Part shown: positions 10,973 to 23,889 of the stretch, in pieces
Layout of the letters: each line of letters opens with the position of its first letter
Numbering within the stretch: the stretch's first letter is position 1
Assembly (NCBI GenBank): GCA_024138025.1
Contig: JAMXBD010000974.1
Location: forward strand, 62,001 to 126,000
Direction: 5' to 3'
Origin: Combretum micranthum
Lineage: Eukaryota; Streptophyta; Magnoliopsida; Myrtales; Combretaceae
Length of the DNA: 64,000 nucleotides
Position numbers and translations under genes: made by a program
The notes under the pieces: model-generated
What the model was told of the DNA's origin: nothing
The model's input: only the letters and a program-made list of their open reading frames with translations
The model's database searches: none

Positions 10973-13917
10973 TCACCTTGATACTTTCAGTGAATTCTGA
11001 ATCTCCTTGAACATGTACCGTCTAGAATGTGCATGATTGCTAAAGAACGCATCGACTTTTTCCCGTCTATCAGTGGCAAGATTTTCTTTCAGGCCATACA
11101 TGAATGCTTGCTTCTCTTCTCGGTGAAGTTCCATAAGAGTTTTGGGCCTACTCTTAGTGGCATCAGGGTTCTGCTTCCTCAATGTCTCAATCTCTTTATT
11201 GAGCTCAGACACTTGTTTATTCAAGTCATTTATCTTGGTTTCAGAAGAGAGAGCTTTCTGTCTCCATTCTTGCACCTAACAAAAAATGTGACATCATTTT
11301 CAGCTTCAATTCTTTGAAGAGAAAGGTTATCCACCTTGATTGAGCTGTAAGATATATTGCCAACCAAGCACAAAGGAAAGGAACTGCTAAGCAATTAAAC
11401 CAACGTCTTTTGCCTAGTGGTATAGTGCAAACTTAAGTCGATCACTCATAGCAGGAAAAATATATTCAGCCTTGGAGCAAGAGAAATGAAGCAAGTACTT
11501 CTACACGGCTACTGCTGTTTTAACCTGATTTATAAGCAATTAACAAGAGGGAGTTCTGAACGTAATCTTTGCATTAACATGTACTGAAGCAACAAGGAAA
11601 AAGAGGACCGAAAACACTTCAGTATAAGGTACTCACCGCTTGATTTAGGAATTGTATTTGCATATTGGAATCAAGAGCTTGCTGCTCCCAGAAGTCTTTA
11701 GAAGCCTTTACCTGTTCAGTCTCATCCCTAACCTGTCCCAGAATCTCTTGCATATGTGACCACTGCTCCAACTCAGATCCTACTTGCTCAACAAGGCTCT
11801 TTACAACAACCTTACAATGTCCAGTGCATCCACTTCCCTCGTGATATAGAGGATTCTGTGACATTAAGATTGATGTTTAAGTGGCTAATAACAAGGTAGA
11901 GTTGTTAGTGAGTTAAGAAATGTCTGATTAACACAGGAAGAACGCGTGGGAGAATGTCGTCAGCAATAAACTCTCCTCAACCGACATGCTATTAAGCAGA
12001 AAATACAATTCAAATGATCTACACAGATCTTTTTTCCAGAATGCAACAGTCATTCACCTTTTGTTTAGATAAGATTGGTAGGAAATTTAACTAGACTTAA
12101 GAAAACAGCAGCTGAAGATCTCACCTCACATGATCCACAAAATGAGGAGGATGAGGAAACAGGATGTGCTCTTTGTTTAGAAATGAAAGTGGGGTGTGTA
12201 AATGAACTTTTGGCTGCAGAAAACATCGATCTGCAATCCTCCATCCTCTCCAACAATGCTTCCTTCGACAATCTTTCCTGATTTCTTTTCAAAATATCAA
12301 GCTGCACATGAACAAACTATAATGTATAGGTGCACTTATGCATAACCACATTCCAAAAGCTATCATAGGTTTTTTTGGATTAGTCAACATTGGCATAGTA
12401 GAAGAGAACTTCTACCATGACCAATCCATAGCCAGGATCTCAATCAAAAGGAAGTACATATATATTCAACAATTTTCAGAAATTTTAAAGGACAATTATC
12501 GGGAAATTCTGAAGTTTGGGGATCCGCCCTTGTTTATGTTCAATTATACAATTATATGCTGAAATTACTTGACAAGTACTCTTGAGACACTTGTAGAGAG
12601 ACTGGAAAAAGAATCTTTATAGAAATCTGATGCTTTCTCTTTCTTGTGACATTAATGCTCTCGAAATTGTATATGCCTTATTAAAATAAAATGCCAAGGA
12701 GGGGTCCCTTGTTGGTTCTCTCTTTTGAGCAGTATGTGCATATAAACAAACTAATAGTGTTGAAGGAAACAGCACAACAAGAAAGGAAAAGCAGGATTCA
12801 AATACTTACATTGGTGGCGTTACCCAAATCAAGCTTCTCATTCTGCAATCTGGAATTGCTGGTCATTGACAAGCTTGCTTCTGCCATGTTTCTAATCTCC
12901 TTGGCATAAGCGTTTTCAGATATTCCATCAAGCTTCTCAAGACGTCTTTCAAGAAGAATTCTCTGTTTTTCAAAGTTACCACAGTTACTGGACCCCATAA
13001 CACTGGACATGGAGCTCCTCATCATTCCCTTCAGATTCTTTACCAGATTATTGATCTTCCCTACAACCATCCTTGTATTGGTTTCTTCACAATCTCTTTT
13101 TGCCTATAGTTCAATTATTACCAGCCATTGGTCAGTTATTCACCACTCTGATAAGAGATGCAAGGATCGGTTTCCATATTATTACATCAAAATCTACCTC
13201 TTGCTGACCATCTTACACAAAATCGCGACATGCTTTGATTTCAAATGATTTATCGCATGATCTAGTCCATTTTACAGACATGGTACGGCATGTATGAATG
13301 AGGATATCTATACGAAATGAATTGAGCACCAAGAATAATTGACAGGATCATATAAATCGACAGAAATCGAAAATGTATGACACAAACAAGTTATTCTAGC
13401 TGAAATGTAAACCATTATGGACACGGTTTAATTCTAGGGAAGGGAGAAAAAAGGGACTAACTGAGAGAAGTGTATCCAGAACGTATCTGAGAACATGCTC
13501 CATGTGAGCATGGCTTCTGTCCAGCTTCTTCAGTGCTATTTCTCTCTCCATTCTTATCAAACTACACTCGGCTCTAAGAACTGCTGCTTGAAACCTCCAA
13601 CTCTCTTGGTTCTTAACCACCACCTCTCCGCAATTTTCGCTTCCATTTTCACTTTCTTCGTATCCCCCATTTCCCTCCTCCTTGTATCCCCACCATCCGC
13701 AAACCCTTCCATCAATGTGACATCTAAATCACCATCATCATCACCCTTTGAAAATTCACGTTCTGTATCGAAGAGGTTTTCGAGTTTTCCCTTGCTATCT
13801 CGCCAAGAATTGGAGGAAAGGGAGGTGGATGGGGTGGTCTTAGGCTGTTTCCGCTGAGACCGCCGATGTAGGTGGAGGATTTTTGGTGTGGCTGTGATGG
13901 GTGATGGATAATGCCAT
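10973..13917 (-). CDS. Plant coiled-coil protein (golgin / myosin-heavy-chain-like annotation class), five exons, exon 1 frame-disrupted
   Basis: Exons on the minus strand: about 13917-13462, 13103-12810, 12301-12125, 11855-11637 and 11275-10973 (stop TGA). Every intron has GT...AG borders and exons 2-4 are multiples of three, so phase 0 is kept throughout. The protein has an acidic N-terminal part, then ESWRFQAAVLRAECSLIRME, then coiled coil with ALDSNMQIQFLNQ and WRQKALSSETKINDLNKQ. The segment GHCKVVVKSLVEQVGSELEQ and EKQAF..GLKEN also resemble a plant-specific family, recalled from memory, that is annotated as golgin-like or CAP-Gly-linker-like with no firm biochemical role. ATG at 13917 is chosen because it shares frame with ESWRFQ. 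However, TAA at 13842 and TGA at 13731 interrupt that frame, and the intervening sensible peptide is in another frame. It may be a pseudogene or an assembly error. A donor-like AGGTGAGG overlaps the stop, so a short alternative C-terminus is possible. Confidence 0.75.
13691..13842 (-). pseudogene. Out-of-frame stretch in exon 1 bounded by compensating frameshifts
   Basis: From ATG 13917 the frame runs 25 codons to TAA 13842. Skipping one base gives a continuous, family-like peptide containing SNSWRDSKGKLENLFDTERE and LMEGFADGG. Near 13690-13700 (a G-rich stretch) one base must be regained to enter YKEEGNGGYEESENG and then ESWRFQ. Net shift is zero. No intron with acceptable borders explains it. 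Confidence 0.6.
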
Positions 13918-14184
13918 TTGTGTTTCCTTTCTATGTTGCACTTGCTAATGTTGTTCATGAAGCATAAAGAAAAGTATGGCAACTCTCTACTTAGTTTTTT
14001 TTAATTCTTTGTTTAAGAGAAAACAGAGTGATTGGATTATATGAATGTATCCAGTGTTAGTAAGTACATGAAGAAGAACAATTGAGTTTTGCTTGCAGAG
14101 GATTGTTTTTGTCATTTCACATTTAGAAAGGCAAAACATCACGTAGTCGTGTCCTCTTCAGGGTTGTATTTGGCTATTTTCCGG

Positions 14185-14196
14185 ATTATATATAGA
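14185..14196 (-). promoter_or_regulatory. Putative TATA box of the coiled-coil gene
   Basis: CTCTATATATAATCC on the minus strand lies about 270 nt upstream of the predicted ATG, leaving a plausible 5' untranslated region of about 240 nt. Confidence 0.4.
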
Positions 14197-14730
14197 GAAA
14201 CAGTAGAAAGGTGGTGCATGCATACAGATTCAAAAACGAATTGATCTGATTCGAGTCACAATCTATATGGGATTTCCAAAGCTATTAATAGAAGGAAGAA
14301 CTCGAAGAATCGAAAAATTGCAGCTTAATGAAGACTTTGCTTGTCTTAACGCCCACGTCCATGAGTGACAATAAATATTAAAAAAAAAAAAAAGATAGTA
14401 ATAATGGCATATAATTCTAATAAATTATTTATAGCAACCGGCGAAAAAAAAAAACAATTTGTTATAGTAGTGCATAATTTCCATAAAAGCTATTCACATA
14501 TTTAAAATTTTATTAATATTTATAAATTTTTAATTAATTTATGTAGCATGAGAGTACTATTATGGTTAGAGGAGGAGAGAGAGCAAGCTAATGTTCGGTA
14601 CAAGTAAAGTGGAGAAGTGAATGAATAATAACTAGTAAAATGTCTTCTTTATATTATAAAAGAAAAAAAAATTAAAAAGTTTAGGATGGTTCACTAAGTT
14701 AAATTACAAGCTCATATTAAGTGTGATAGT

Positions 14731-15206
14731 ATCTTAACTTCTAGTGGAGTATTTTGCATACGAGACTCTAGATTAATGGGCTTATACAATAAGAGCATAT
14801 TAGTGGACACTAAGAAGTTGTCTGGCGTAGTGACTTTGATGATCAAGGTAGCAAAGTATGGAAGAGAATGAGTAAAATGATAGAGTAACATGCGAAGGTT
14901 ACTAGACTTATTGGACGATATCTGGAGGAGTATTTATAGATTGTCTTAAACGATAGTTACTTTTTAATGGTGGGAGTGGAGATCACATGCTTAGTGATCA
15001 GGGGACTACTAAGCCACATTATAGGAACATAGGGGACTCAGGTGTTGTGTTATCAATGAAGGGAGTCATGACAAGTGAAAAAGTTCAACTAGGTATGATG
15101 GGTTTGATTGATCGTGATGCATCCAATAGAATGACTTAAGGATAGTCGAGTGTGCTTAGGAGGGTCGATATTACAATTATTGGCCCAACTCACACCTTAG
15201 AAGGAT
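14731..15206. repeat. Left copy of a diverged direct repeat, LTR-like
   Basis: Aligns in order with 18502-18975. Shared blocks include TAGATTAATGGG, GAATRAGTAAAAT, CAGTTACTTTTTA, GTGGAGAT, CCACATTATAGGAACAT, GATGCATCCAA and TAGGAGGGTCGA. Same orientation and similar length suggest LTRs of one element. Clean TG...CA ends and a target duplication were not found. Confidence 0.6.
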
Positions 15207-15810
15207 TAAGCTAGACTTTGGAGGGGTTTATGTCGAAAAACGTCTATTAATGGTTGTCCCCCTGCTCCTTTGATGAGGAGTCATTAAAGAAAAAAAAGGA
15301 AAAAATGGCTATGACTCAGGGCTTCTCAATCATATAGTCAAATAAAAAATGGAGAAATTTATTTCGAAGGACTAGACTAATTCAAGGGATAGTTTTCGTC
15401 ATGGACAATTCTAACATAATGGGATGGAGTTAATGTTTTTCATTCTAGGTGCTTGAAGTAGGATCAAGCGCTTTATTCCTTTACCTAGGCATACCATGAT
15501 AAGGCTAGAGTTGATGGGTAAATGTTGAGTGTAATATGTATGTGGGTGAATTTGCAATGCGAAAAAAGTTTTCCTTTCAAATCCTTGAGCAAAAGACTAT
15601 ACTGTAGCATGTTTTCATCATGAATTGGCCATGCATGTGTCACATTTGTGCACATCGTGTGTCGCGTTATGTTAGGAGTTCTTGGCTATCAATTTTATAA
15701 AAAGAAAATTTGATTGTCACAATGAGCGACGGTCTTGATTTTCTTAACAATTTCGTCATGATCTAAATATTTATATATCTTGCAATTTGTCTAAAAGTTA
15801 CGTCTTTACA

Positions 15811-15812
<2 letters not shown>

Positions 15813-15845
<33 letters not shown>
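15813..15845. repeat. 33-base poly(T) tract
   Basis: An uninterrupted T run inside the LARD-like interior. It could be the reversed A-tail of a retroposed unit, but no target duplication was found next to it. Confidence 0.9.
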
Positions 15846-15846
<1 letters not shown>

Positions 15847-18501
15847 TGTCCTGACTCCTTTTTCCCTTCAACTAATTACTTTTTTCCATTGAAGTGAAAA
15901 GTCTATCATGGTAGGTGAGCAGAGCTCTCCTACAATTTGTTTAGATGAGGTTTTGCATAAGAGGATACCCTCCTAAATAATGTCAGGAGACATTGAATGC
16001 CAAGGAGGATGAGTCATCATGGAGGCCTCAAGTAGTATTTTGGGTCAAATGTTCGATAAACAAAATTAACGTATTCTCACTAATATAGTACTTGAAAAAG
16101 AGGACCATGGCAATGATGGCAAGGCATCAATATGTTGTGGATATTTATAAGCTCCTTACATTGATTCATGAGGGTCTTCATCCCATAGACTAGATGAGAG
16201 AGATCAATGAGGTGAGATGAAAGAGATAATGGATGTGTACTTTGGTAAAACACCATCAAAATATTGCATTTGCCAACTTAGGGCTAAAGATAGAGTTCCT
16301 CTTATTAATGGCTCTTGTTTTTGTGTATATACAAAATGCCTAAACTTTGGCTTGAGAATTACTTTTTTCTAAGTTTGAAAGGGGGTGCATTAATTATTTT
16401 TGTGCCTCCCTATGCCATTTTACAATAATTCTTGGTTGCTCTTAATATATTTTTTTTAAGCATTGTGTGACAGTTTGCTTCTATGACCAACTCCACATTT
16501 GCCCTCCTATTTCTTCATATTTAAAGACGATGATGGAAAATTAACCTTATCATAAACTTACAAGTACATATTATTTTTTTGTTTGAGTTCTTCAGTCAAG
16601 GGGTGAGAGCCTAAGTTTGTTATGGTAGAATGTGACAAAGAATGTTTGTAATAGACTAGATGGGCAACCCTTAGTCAAGTTGAAGTTGAAAATGCAGCCT
16701 GCAAGTTCAAGTTGAAAATTTGAGAAGTCTAATATCTCCACAAGTAAACCAAGAATAGAAGGTTGAAGCTGAATAGAATCAAAGCCATTAGTTTCAATTC
16801 AAACAAAGCTGAAGTTAGAACTTAGAAATACACTTGAACATTGAAGAGAAGTAGATAATTGACCACAAACTGGTATTAACTATAAAAAAAAAATCAGATT
16901 AAAACTTCATAACTCAAGATTCAAATTTAAAAGATAAATGCAAAGAAAGAATTAGAATTTGGCCAAGAGAGAAGAGATGTAAGGCTAAGGCATTTGATTT
17001 TACTTTTTTTTAATCTTTATTTTTAGGTAAAGAATGGCAGAAAGATGAATATGGGGCAATACAAGTAAGATGGGCCAACTTAAAAGGGAAAAAAGAGCAT
17101 AAAATTTGAGAATAAGTAGAAACGGAAGATTCACCCATAAACTCGCAATTCCATGAGTTTGCGCAGTAGATTTGTGACTCCACACCGATTTTGGCCACAA
17201 ATGATTTTTTGAACAAGAGGAGACTTTTTGGAAAAGTGAACTCGTATAATTATATGAGTCAAATCGCGATTTTAACAACAATAGAGTTTAGTGCCAATAA
17301 TGGAGAGATCATGGAGGAGATTACTTAATTCTTAGAGTGGAAGAAGAGGCATAATTTCGCTCATCTTCATGTGATGTGAGTAGTAAAAATATATAGAGTT
17401 TGGTCCTCATATTGTAGGCCTTGATTATTTTGAAGGAATAGGGAGTGAAGCTTAAGATACTACTTGGTCTTTTCTATCGTGTTAAGTTAAGTTGCTTTAG
17501 GTGACTAACTCGTGAGGCATTGTTTATTGGGAAGTCCTCTTTGCACAAACTTGGCACGTGGTTATCAATACCATGCTTTTTAATTGCTCACTAACCTTAA
17601 TTCATCTTCTTTTTTCTATATATATATATATATATATATGTAGGTGGCAAGCATAAAAAGCACCTCCACTAGTGAATTTGGTTTGCTTGAGGGATTAGAA
17701 CAAGTTCCTCTTCCAAAGGATAAGAAGAAAAGATCGCACACAGCTTAGCCTTCTCATGATAACCCAAAGTGAAGAGAAGAGGAAGGTTGTGGTGACACCT
17801 TACTTCAGTTTTTCTAAGAATTCTAGGCTAAGATACAATTACATCCCCAACTCAAATCATTTAGGGGGTCCAACTAGAAATAAGTGATAGCTTAGGTAAA
17901 TGTGTAGAGGTTGTGGACAATTTGTCAATAGGAATGTAGTCAAAGTAATAGACTCACCAATTTGTTATGAAGATTTTTAGCCCTATGAAAATGATATGAC
18001 TCCCTTGGTTAAGGAGTTACTAATTCCCAAGAGGTAGCGAGCAAGGCCATAGATCAAGCAAGTGCACAACACCACTAATTTGGGATGCCACAATGTAAGT
18101 CTTTCCTTTTCTCCCAATACTTGTCTTAGCTTAATTTTTTTCCTTTTATAATCTCATATATTTCATTCTTTTTAGTAGACCATGTTGTTCATCAATAAGT
18201 CCATATAGGCTCATGAAGAGATGAAGAGGAAAAATGAGGAAGTCATAATAAGGGAAGAGGGGGCTAAATGAAAGTAGTGGATGTCAATTGGTAGGTCCTG
18301 TTTCCATCCTTTCGAAATATTATAAAGATAAATGTAAGTCTCTAGCTTCCCAGGTTGACGAGTTGAGCCAAAAGCATTCTTATTGGATATAGCAAGTTAA
18401 GAAGTATGAGACACAATTAAAGCAAGAGAAACTAGATTAAAGAGATTGCCTTCCTACTTACTAATGAAGGCAATTTTCCTTGCCACATCTTTCTTAGCCG
18501 T

Positions 18502-18975
18502 AACTTATTGGTAGAGTATTTTTAATATGCACCTTTAGATTAATGGGGCTTCAAAACAACAACAGCTTGGTCGACATCAAGGGATTGTCTGATGTGGACA
18601 CTCCAATAGTTAAGTTAGTAAGCATATAAGAGAATAAGTAAAATAACAAAGTATTGTCGAGAGCTTACCGAACTTAATGTTAGAGGATATCTAAAGAAGA
18701 AAATATAGATCATCTTGAATGGCAGTTACTTTTTAGTGGAGAGAGTGGAGATAATGGAGGCCATATGCTTAGTCATTAGGAGGCCACTAAGCCATATTAT
18801 AGGAACATTGAATATTGAGGTGACGTGTTAAAGTGGAGGGAGTCAAGCTAAGCAACAAAGTCCAATTATGTATGATGTGTCTTATTAGGTGTCATGCATC
18901 CAACAAAAAGAGTTACAGATAGTTAAGTGCGCCTAGGAGGGTCGACATTAAGTTTGTGGGGGTAACCTATATTTT
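18502..18975. repeat. Right copy of the LTR-like direct repeat
   Basis: Partner of 14731-15206. Its right edge abuts a palindromic MITE at 18975, so its true end may have been overwritten by that insertion. Confidence 0.6.
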
Positions 18976-19293
18976 AGGGTGAATTACACTAGAAGATTCT
19001 AATGTTTGGGAGTAAGTTTATTTAAAGTCTTAACATTTCAAGTGGTCAAAAAGAAGTCTCAATGTTTGAGAGTGTGTTCATTTAAGGTCCCAACTTTTAA
19101 AGCAAGTCAATTTAGGTCCCCAATGATACCTGTCAATAGGAGCGAATATTTAAATAAAACTCAGAAGACTCTTCTCCTGTTTACACGTGTACATAGGGAC
19201 CCAAATTGACCCATTTTTTTCAAATGTTAGGATCTTAAATAAACTTTTCTCTTCATCCCAAAACGTTGGAATTTTTTAGTATAATTTACTCCT
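18975..19293. mobile_element. MITE with about 70-bp terminal inverted repeats
   Basis: The left end AGGGTGAATTACACTAGAAG and the right end read in reverse (AGGAGTAAATTATACTAAAA) stay similar inward through AAGTTTATTTAAAGTC versus AAGTTTATTTAAGATC. This GGGTAAATTACAC-type family is widespread in plants. A second copy lies at 62030-62312. Confidence 0.7.
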
Positions 19294-20259
19294 ACATTTT
19301 AATAGGATTTGGCCATGCTCGAAGATTTCTTTGTCTAAATATACCTATTAGCATAGCATAATAATTGATATGCTCTTTTTGATAGATTATGGTTTACTTT
19401 ATTAAGATAATCAACTTGTGTTGAAGTTTGAAAATTGTTAACGGTGTTCATACTAGTTCTTAACTTTAAGGCTAAAAATAAATATAAAAACTCAAAGTAT
19501 TCTTAACTGATATCTCTTTGTACTTGTTTGATACATAGGAAAAGAGAGAAGATAGAAATGTGAAGGAGAAACAAGTAGGTTAAGTCATGTAACCCATAAT
19601 AAAAAGTGAGTTGTGTTGAAAATTTTACAATTGAGTTATTTTGCTACACTCTTCATTACTTGTAGGTAAAAGTAGCGAAATTGCACTTAAAAATTAAAAA
19701 AAAAAATGAAAAGAAAAAGGAAAAACTACTGCTTGGCTGTATTGTTAAACTACAAATCATAATTTTTTAAAGAAGTTTTAGAATTTTTTTTTCTTTTCCA
19801 GTTTTTTGACTCTTAATTTTTCTTGAAAAGTACACATTCTGCTACTCTCGATTCTATGAAGCCGATATTCTAGTTCCATTCAAGTAGATTAATCTTACGA
19901 TCTTAAACCAATGTCTAATATCAAAAGTTAAGATGTTTGAATTTTTTAAAACCTAGTTCTATTTTTGAATTATTGTATAGAAAAAATGATAATAATTTAC
20001 AAAGTTACACATTGAAACCATTCGTTTGAATTATATTGGCAAATTGATAACAAACTACAATATCTATTATTAACATAATTTAATGTTTATAAATATTCGC
20101 TCTAAAAAGAAAAAAAGTAACAATAATAAGAATTTTTCATCTTAAAAGAAAAGATATGAATATAATTAAATCCTTAATTTTTAATTCTAAAAGTGAATTG
20201 CAAATACACCCTACATATAAATAAGAATTTTTTAGTTAAAAAAAAAAACACAGTCACAC
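19294..20259. other. AT-rich intergenic sequence, no gene seen
   Basis: No sustained coding frame or structured element beyond scattered A and T tracts. Confidence 0.4.
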
Positions 20260-20507
20260 GGTATGTTTGTTTGATCATATTCTGGTCCTTCTTTTTTCTT
20301 TTTCCTAAATGTTCTGGTCATTTTGATATCATATTTTCGTTGTTTTTAAATAAAATTTTGTCAAGAAATGATATTGATGAAAAACTGATAATTTTACTCA
20401 TAAATAGATCAAAATAATATGATACAGATATGATAAAAATAAGTTACAAATACAAATTTGATACAGATACCACATATAGAAAAAATCAACAATTCAAATA
20501 AACCTAG
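20260..20507. mobile_element. Short MITE-like repeat
   Basis: Starts GGTATGTTTGTTTGATC and ends CAATTCAAATAAACCTA, whose reverse complement TAGGTTTATTTGAATTG is similar. Internal words (GATACAGATAT, ATAAGTTACAAATA) recur in the repeats at 62361 and 62856. Confidence 0.4.
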
Positions 20508-20519
20508 ATGATTGTATTA

Positions 20520-20790
20520 TAATATTAAACTACGAGTTAAAAGGGAGGAGGAATTGCCCGCTTTACTACCGTATGAAGGCAAGACAACCTCGTAACAGGT
20601 GGGAAGAAGGAGCAATTTCACATAAAGATGTTTGCTTAGTTAAGTTTGGAACTGGGGGCTTCCAATGGGAATTTGAAAGGGACGGGTTCACGTGTGTTTT
20701 TGCCCTTTTGCAATACCAAGAAAACCGTAATTTACCTTATATAAGACGAATATTATTACTGCATGATGGATGAATCCGTGTCTTCGATTC
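20520..20790 (+). other. Less AT-rich segment with G-box-like and TATA-like motifs, unassigned
   Basis: The stretch has more balanced base composition than its surroundings, a TTCACGTGTG motif near 20687 and TTATATAAGACG near 20736. A 66-codon open frame at 20573-20773 has no family I recognise. It could be a promoter remnant or part of a repeat. Confidence 0.25.
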
Positions 20791-21040
20791 AAATTTAGTA
20801 CGGATATAATTAAACATGGTTGAATATTAAATTGGAGTTGGACTTAATTTTTTTTTTTTTTTTAAATTTACCATTACTCCATCGTATTTTTTTAATATGC
20901 ATTTGCACATGTACATGATTTAATAACCAAAATTATATGACCATGAGTTCCTTTTTTCTTTTTGGAATTTTGACCATGAGTTTGTTGATTCAACTTATCA
21001 TAAATCTTGATGATAGATATCATGGAACTTCTTAAGGAAA

Positions 21041-21300
21041 AGGGTAAATTTCACATTTAATTATATAAAATTTAAAAGTGTTAGTTGACTAACTATAAAC
21101 TTTTTGAATTTATTTATAATATCTAGATAAGATAGCTAATTATAAAAATAAATAAAGTTCAGATAGCTAATCACAAACTTTGATAAAATTGAGATAGTTA
21201 ATTGCAAAAGTGGGTAATATTTAGGTAATAAATTGACATTTTAATAGTTAGTTACAAATATTTGCAAAAACTCGAGTGTTAAATGTGGCATTTACAGTAA
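21041..21300. repeat. Dispersed palindromic repeat
   Basis: Begins AAGGGTAAATTTCACATTTA and ends with GTTAAATGTGGCATTTAC, its approximate reverse complement. The same family appears inverted near 32280-32450 (AACTTTTTGA.TTTATTTATA shared). Confidence 0.45.
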
Positions 21301-22347
21301 GGACAACGATTGGTTATTGAATTCTTCTATTCCAAATAAAAAATCAATAGTTTTACAAAGACAGAAAAAATTAAGTTAAAAAACAAGAAATCAGTGTGAT
21401 TTGATTGCTTTTTCTTTTCTATTTAATCAAAAGGTGTTTTTTAATAGAGTTTTTTAACGAGTGCCTTATATATTGATTAAAAGGCATTAGAAAAATTCCA
21501 TCCTTTTGAGTCTAATTAGACAAACTATTAAAAAATAAGTACATGAAAAATTATAAAGTTTATTTCTTTTAGCTATTAAAAGCTGTCTTTTGAGGCACTT
21601 AATTGTTTTTCATATAAAAAAAATGCCTTTATTATGCATATATGTGAGTATTGGACCGCAAGAAAAATAATGTGTAATTTACTAATATTGCGTTTTCTTG
21701 ACGAATCAAAAATAAAAAAGTTAATATGAAAGAAATATACAAAAATTACTTTATCTTTTATGGAAAAAATTTTAAATTATCCTCTCGAATTCACCTCAAA
21801 TTTTCAAATTGCACCTTCAAAATGTATTCTTGATTATACTAATCTTACAACAGATCAAAAGATGATGGTTATCAAAATCATAGGCAAAAATCATCATGCA
21901 GAAGCTAATTAGATTGATTCCATCAAAATCGACTAAGGAAAGCCTGACTAGGTGGTCGACAAGAAGCAGATAGGTCGACTATGCTGACATTGGTGAACAA
22001 AGAAACCGACCTCATACCAATAACGTAAGGATGTTTAGGCATCTATTTTTATGTTGTCAATATGTTTTTTTTATCTAGCTTACCTAACTCCTAACTCCTT
22101 TTTAAGTATTTACATCAATGTGGTTTTATTTAGTAAGTTTCCTTTTAACTAAGGCACACAAGGTTTTTTCTTTTTCTTTTTTTCTTCTTTTTCCTCTAAA
22201 ACCCGTAAATAGGCTTTTCATTAATAATTTGGCAATCCTCTTTTGATGTTGACTTTACTATCGACACTGGATTGATGAAACCTTTCAATCTTTGTTATTG
22301 AAAAGCAAGTATTTATCTTTGTTGATAGTATATTTTTGGTTAAGACT

Positions 22348-23052
22348 TGTTAGGTCAATGCCTAATAAGTAATGGGCCCCTCGGGCCCAATACCAACTTT
22401 TGAAAGGCCCACTCCATGAAGGCCCCTAAAGCAAGTCACGCCTAGCAAGGGAAAATGACTCCTAAGCAACCTCAAGTCACCTAGACAACATGCATCCATG
22501 ACCTTAAGTCACCTAGGCAACACGCATTCGCAACCTCAACCTCATACATGAAGGTCGAGGTCAACAAGGTTGAACCAATTGCAACCCAACATCAATGGGG
22601 CTTCCACGACATCTTGAAAATTGAATCTCCTTAGCAATCTGTGCCTCGTCTAGCCGTCCTCCGTACCCAGCATATTTATGCCATAGTATTAGTACAGGCA
22701 CGATCCATGCTTGATATTATTGTGTCCCATGGATTAAGTCGGCTAGCAGCCCAACGGGAACCAACCAAGCATAAAGGATGTCTCTTGGTCCCCTTAGAGT
22801 CTTCTATGACCACTTCATATAAGGGATCAATCCTTAAGACCCTATCTACTATGTTTTTGGAGGATTGTTAGTGTTTCTACCTTCATTCAAACCCACAGTT
22901 CACTTAAGCATCGGAGTGGTTACGCCAGACAACCCTCCAGTATGCCACTAACCGAGATTTTTGTGTGTGTATGTCTTTGGTGCTCGAGCACCCTCCATCT
23001 TTCGCTTAGGCAGAAGATTGAAACTCTACTAGCGTACTCGATGCCTACAACA
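22348..23052 (+). repeat. 5' LTR of the Tat-like element
   Basis: Starts TGTTAGGTCAATGCC and ends ...CCTACAACA. It aligns with 29342-29822 through blocks such as CCTAATAAGTAAT/CCAATAAGTAAT, ACTCCATGAAGGCCCCTAAA, CTCATACATGAAGGTCGAG and AAGGATGTCTCTTGGTCCCC. The stretch GTGCCATCTATAGAAAAC just downstream resembles the decayed TGGCGCCGTCTGTGG junction typical of this lineage. Confidence 0.8.
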
Positions 23053-23889
23053 CTAGTGCCATCTATAGAAAACTCCTTTTAAAATCTCCACTATGAAATC
23101 TTAAACCAGAAAACACTAACCTCACTCTTCTTATTGATTTTCCCTCCTATTGTACATGGCTAAAGCACCTAAAGGGAAAGGACAATCATGGGGTAGTAAC
23201 CAACCAACTACTGTGTTAACCGCCACCATGGCTACTGTAATAGAATAGTAGCAGTCAGCTCTTCAATTCCCAAGAGAGGTCGAACCCATCAACCTAAGGC
23301 ACATTCTAGAGTTGGAAGATTTGTGCAGATGGTAGGCATATAGGATTTTGGAATTTGAAAATGCAAAAATGGTCAGCTTCATCAAAGGATTATATACCTC
23401 GAAAGGACAAGAATACGTGAGCTAATAATGGAGACAATAGATCCCCAAACCCATAATCATGAGAACATCCCAAGGGATCTCCCAAGCATGAATGGAAGGC
23501 AATCCGTGACTTTACCCCAAACTCAGGCCTAGTCTAGCAAAGATTCTATGACATCTCGGCATATCCCATGTGACTACCAAAGGGTTGTCGATTTGCCGAA
23601 CCAAACTAGGGTCATTTCCACCACCTTCGAAAGACCTCAAGCTTCCTAAAACTTGGGGAGAGAAGCTCTAAGGCATAAGTGCCGCCATAAAGACCACCCT
23701 TGTCCACTGCATGCATGCCTTAGCTCGACAAGAAGTTCATGAGGGCCACACATGCAACGACCTCCCAACCAATAATGTGAAATCTCTACCTACCTTAGTA
23801 AAGGTAGACTAGATGATGCAAAAACTTACTAGCTTGAAGGATAACTAACAAGATCTACCAACGCAATAGGTGATTGTGGTCAAGTTACC

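Larger units (their letters stand above)
14731..18975. mobile_element. Putative non-autonomous LTR element (LARD-like)
   Basis: Two LTR-like direct repeats enclose about 3.3 kb that has no RT, integrase or protease motif I can recognise. The interior has decayed coding-like stretches near 15900-16350 and 17650-18480, including a heptad-like piece (QVDELSQ, ETQLKQEKL) with stops, so a captured or gag-like gene is possible. Internal primer-binding and polypurine sites are not clear. Confidence 0.45.
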
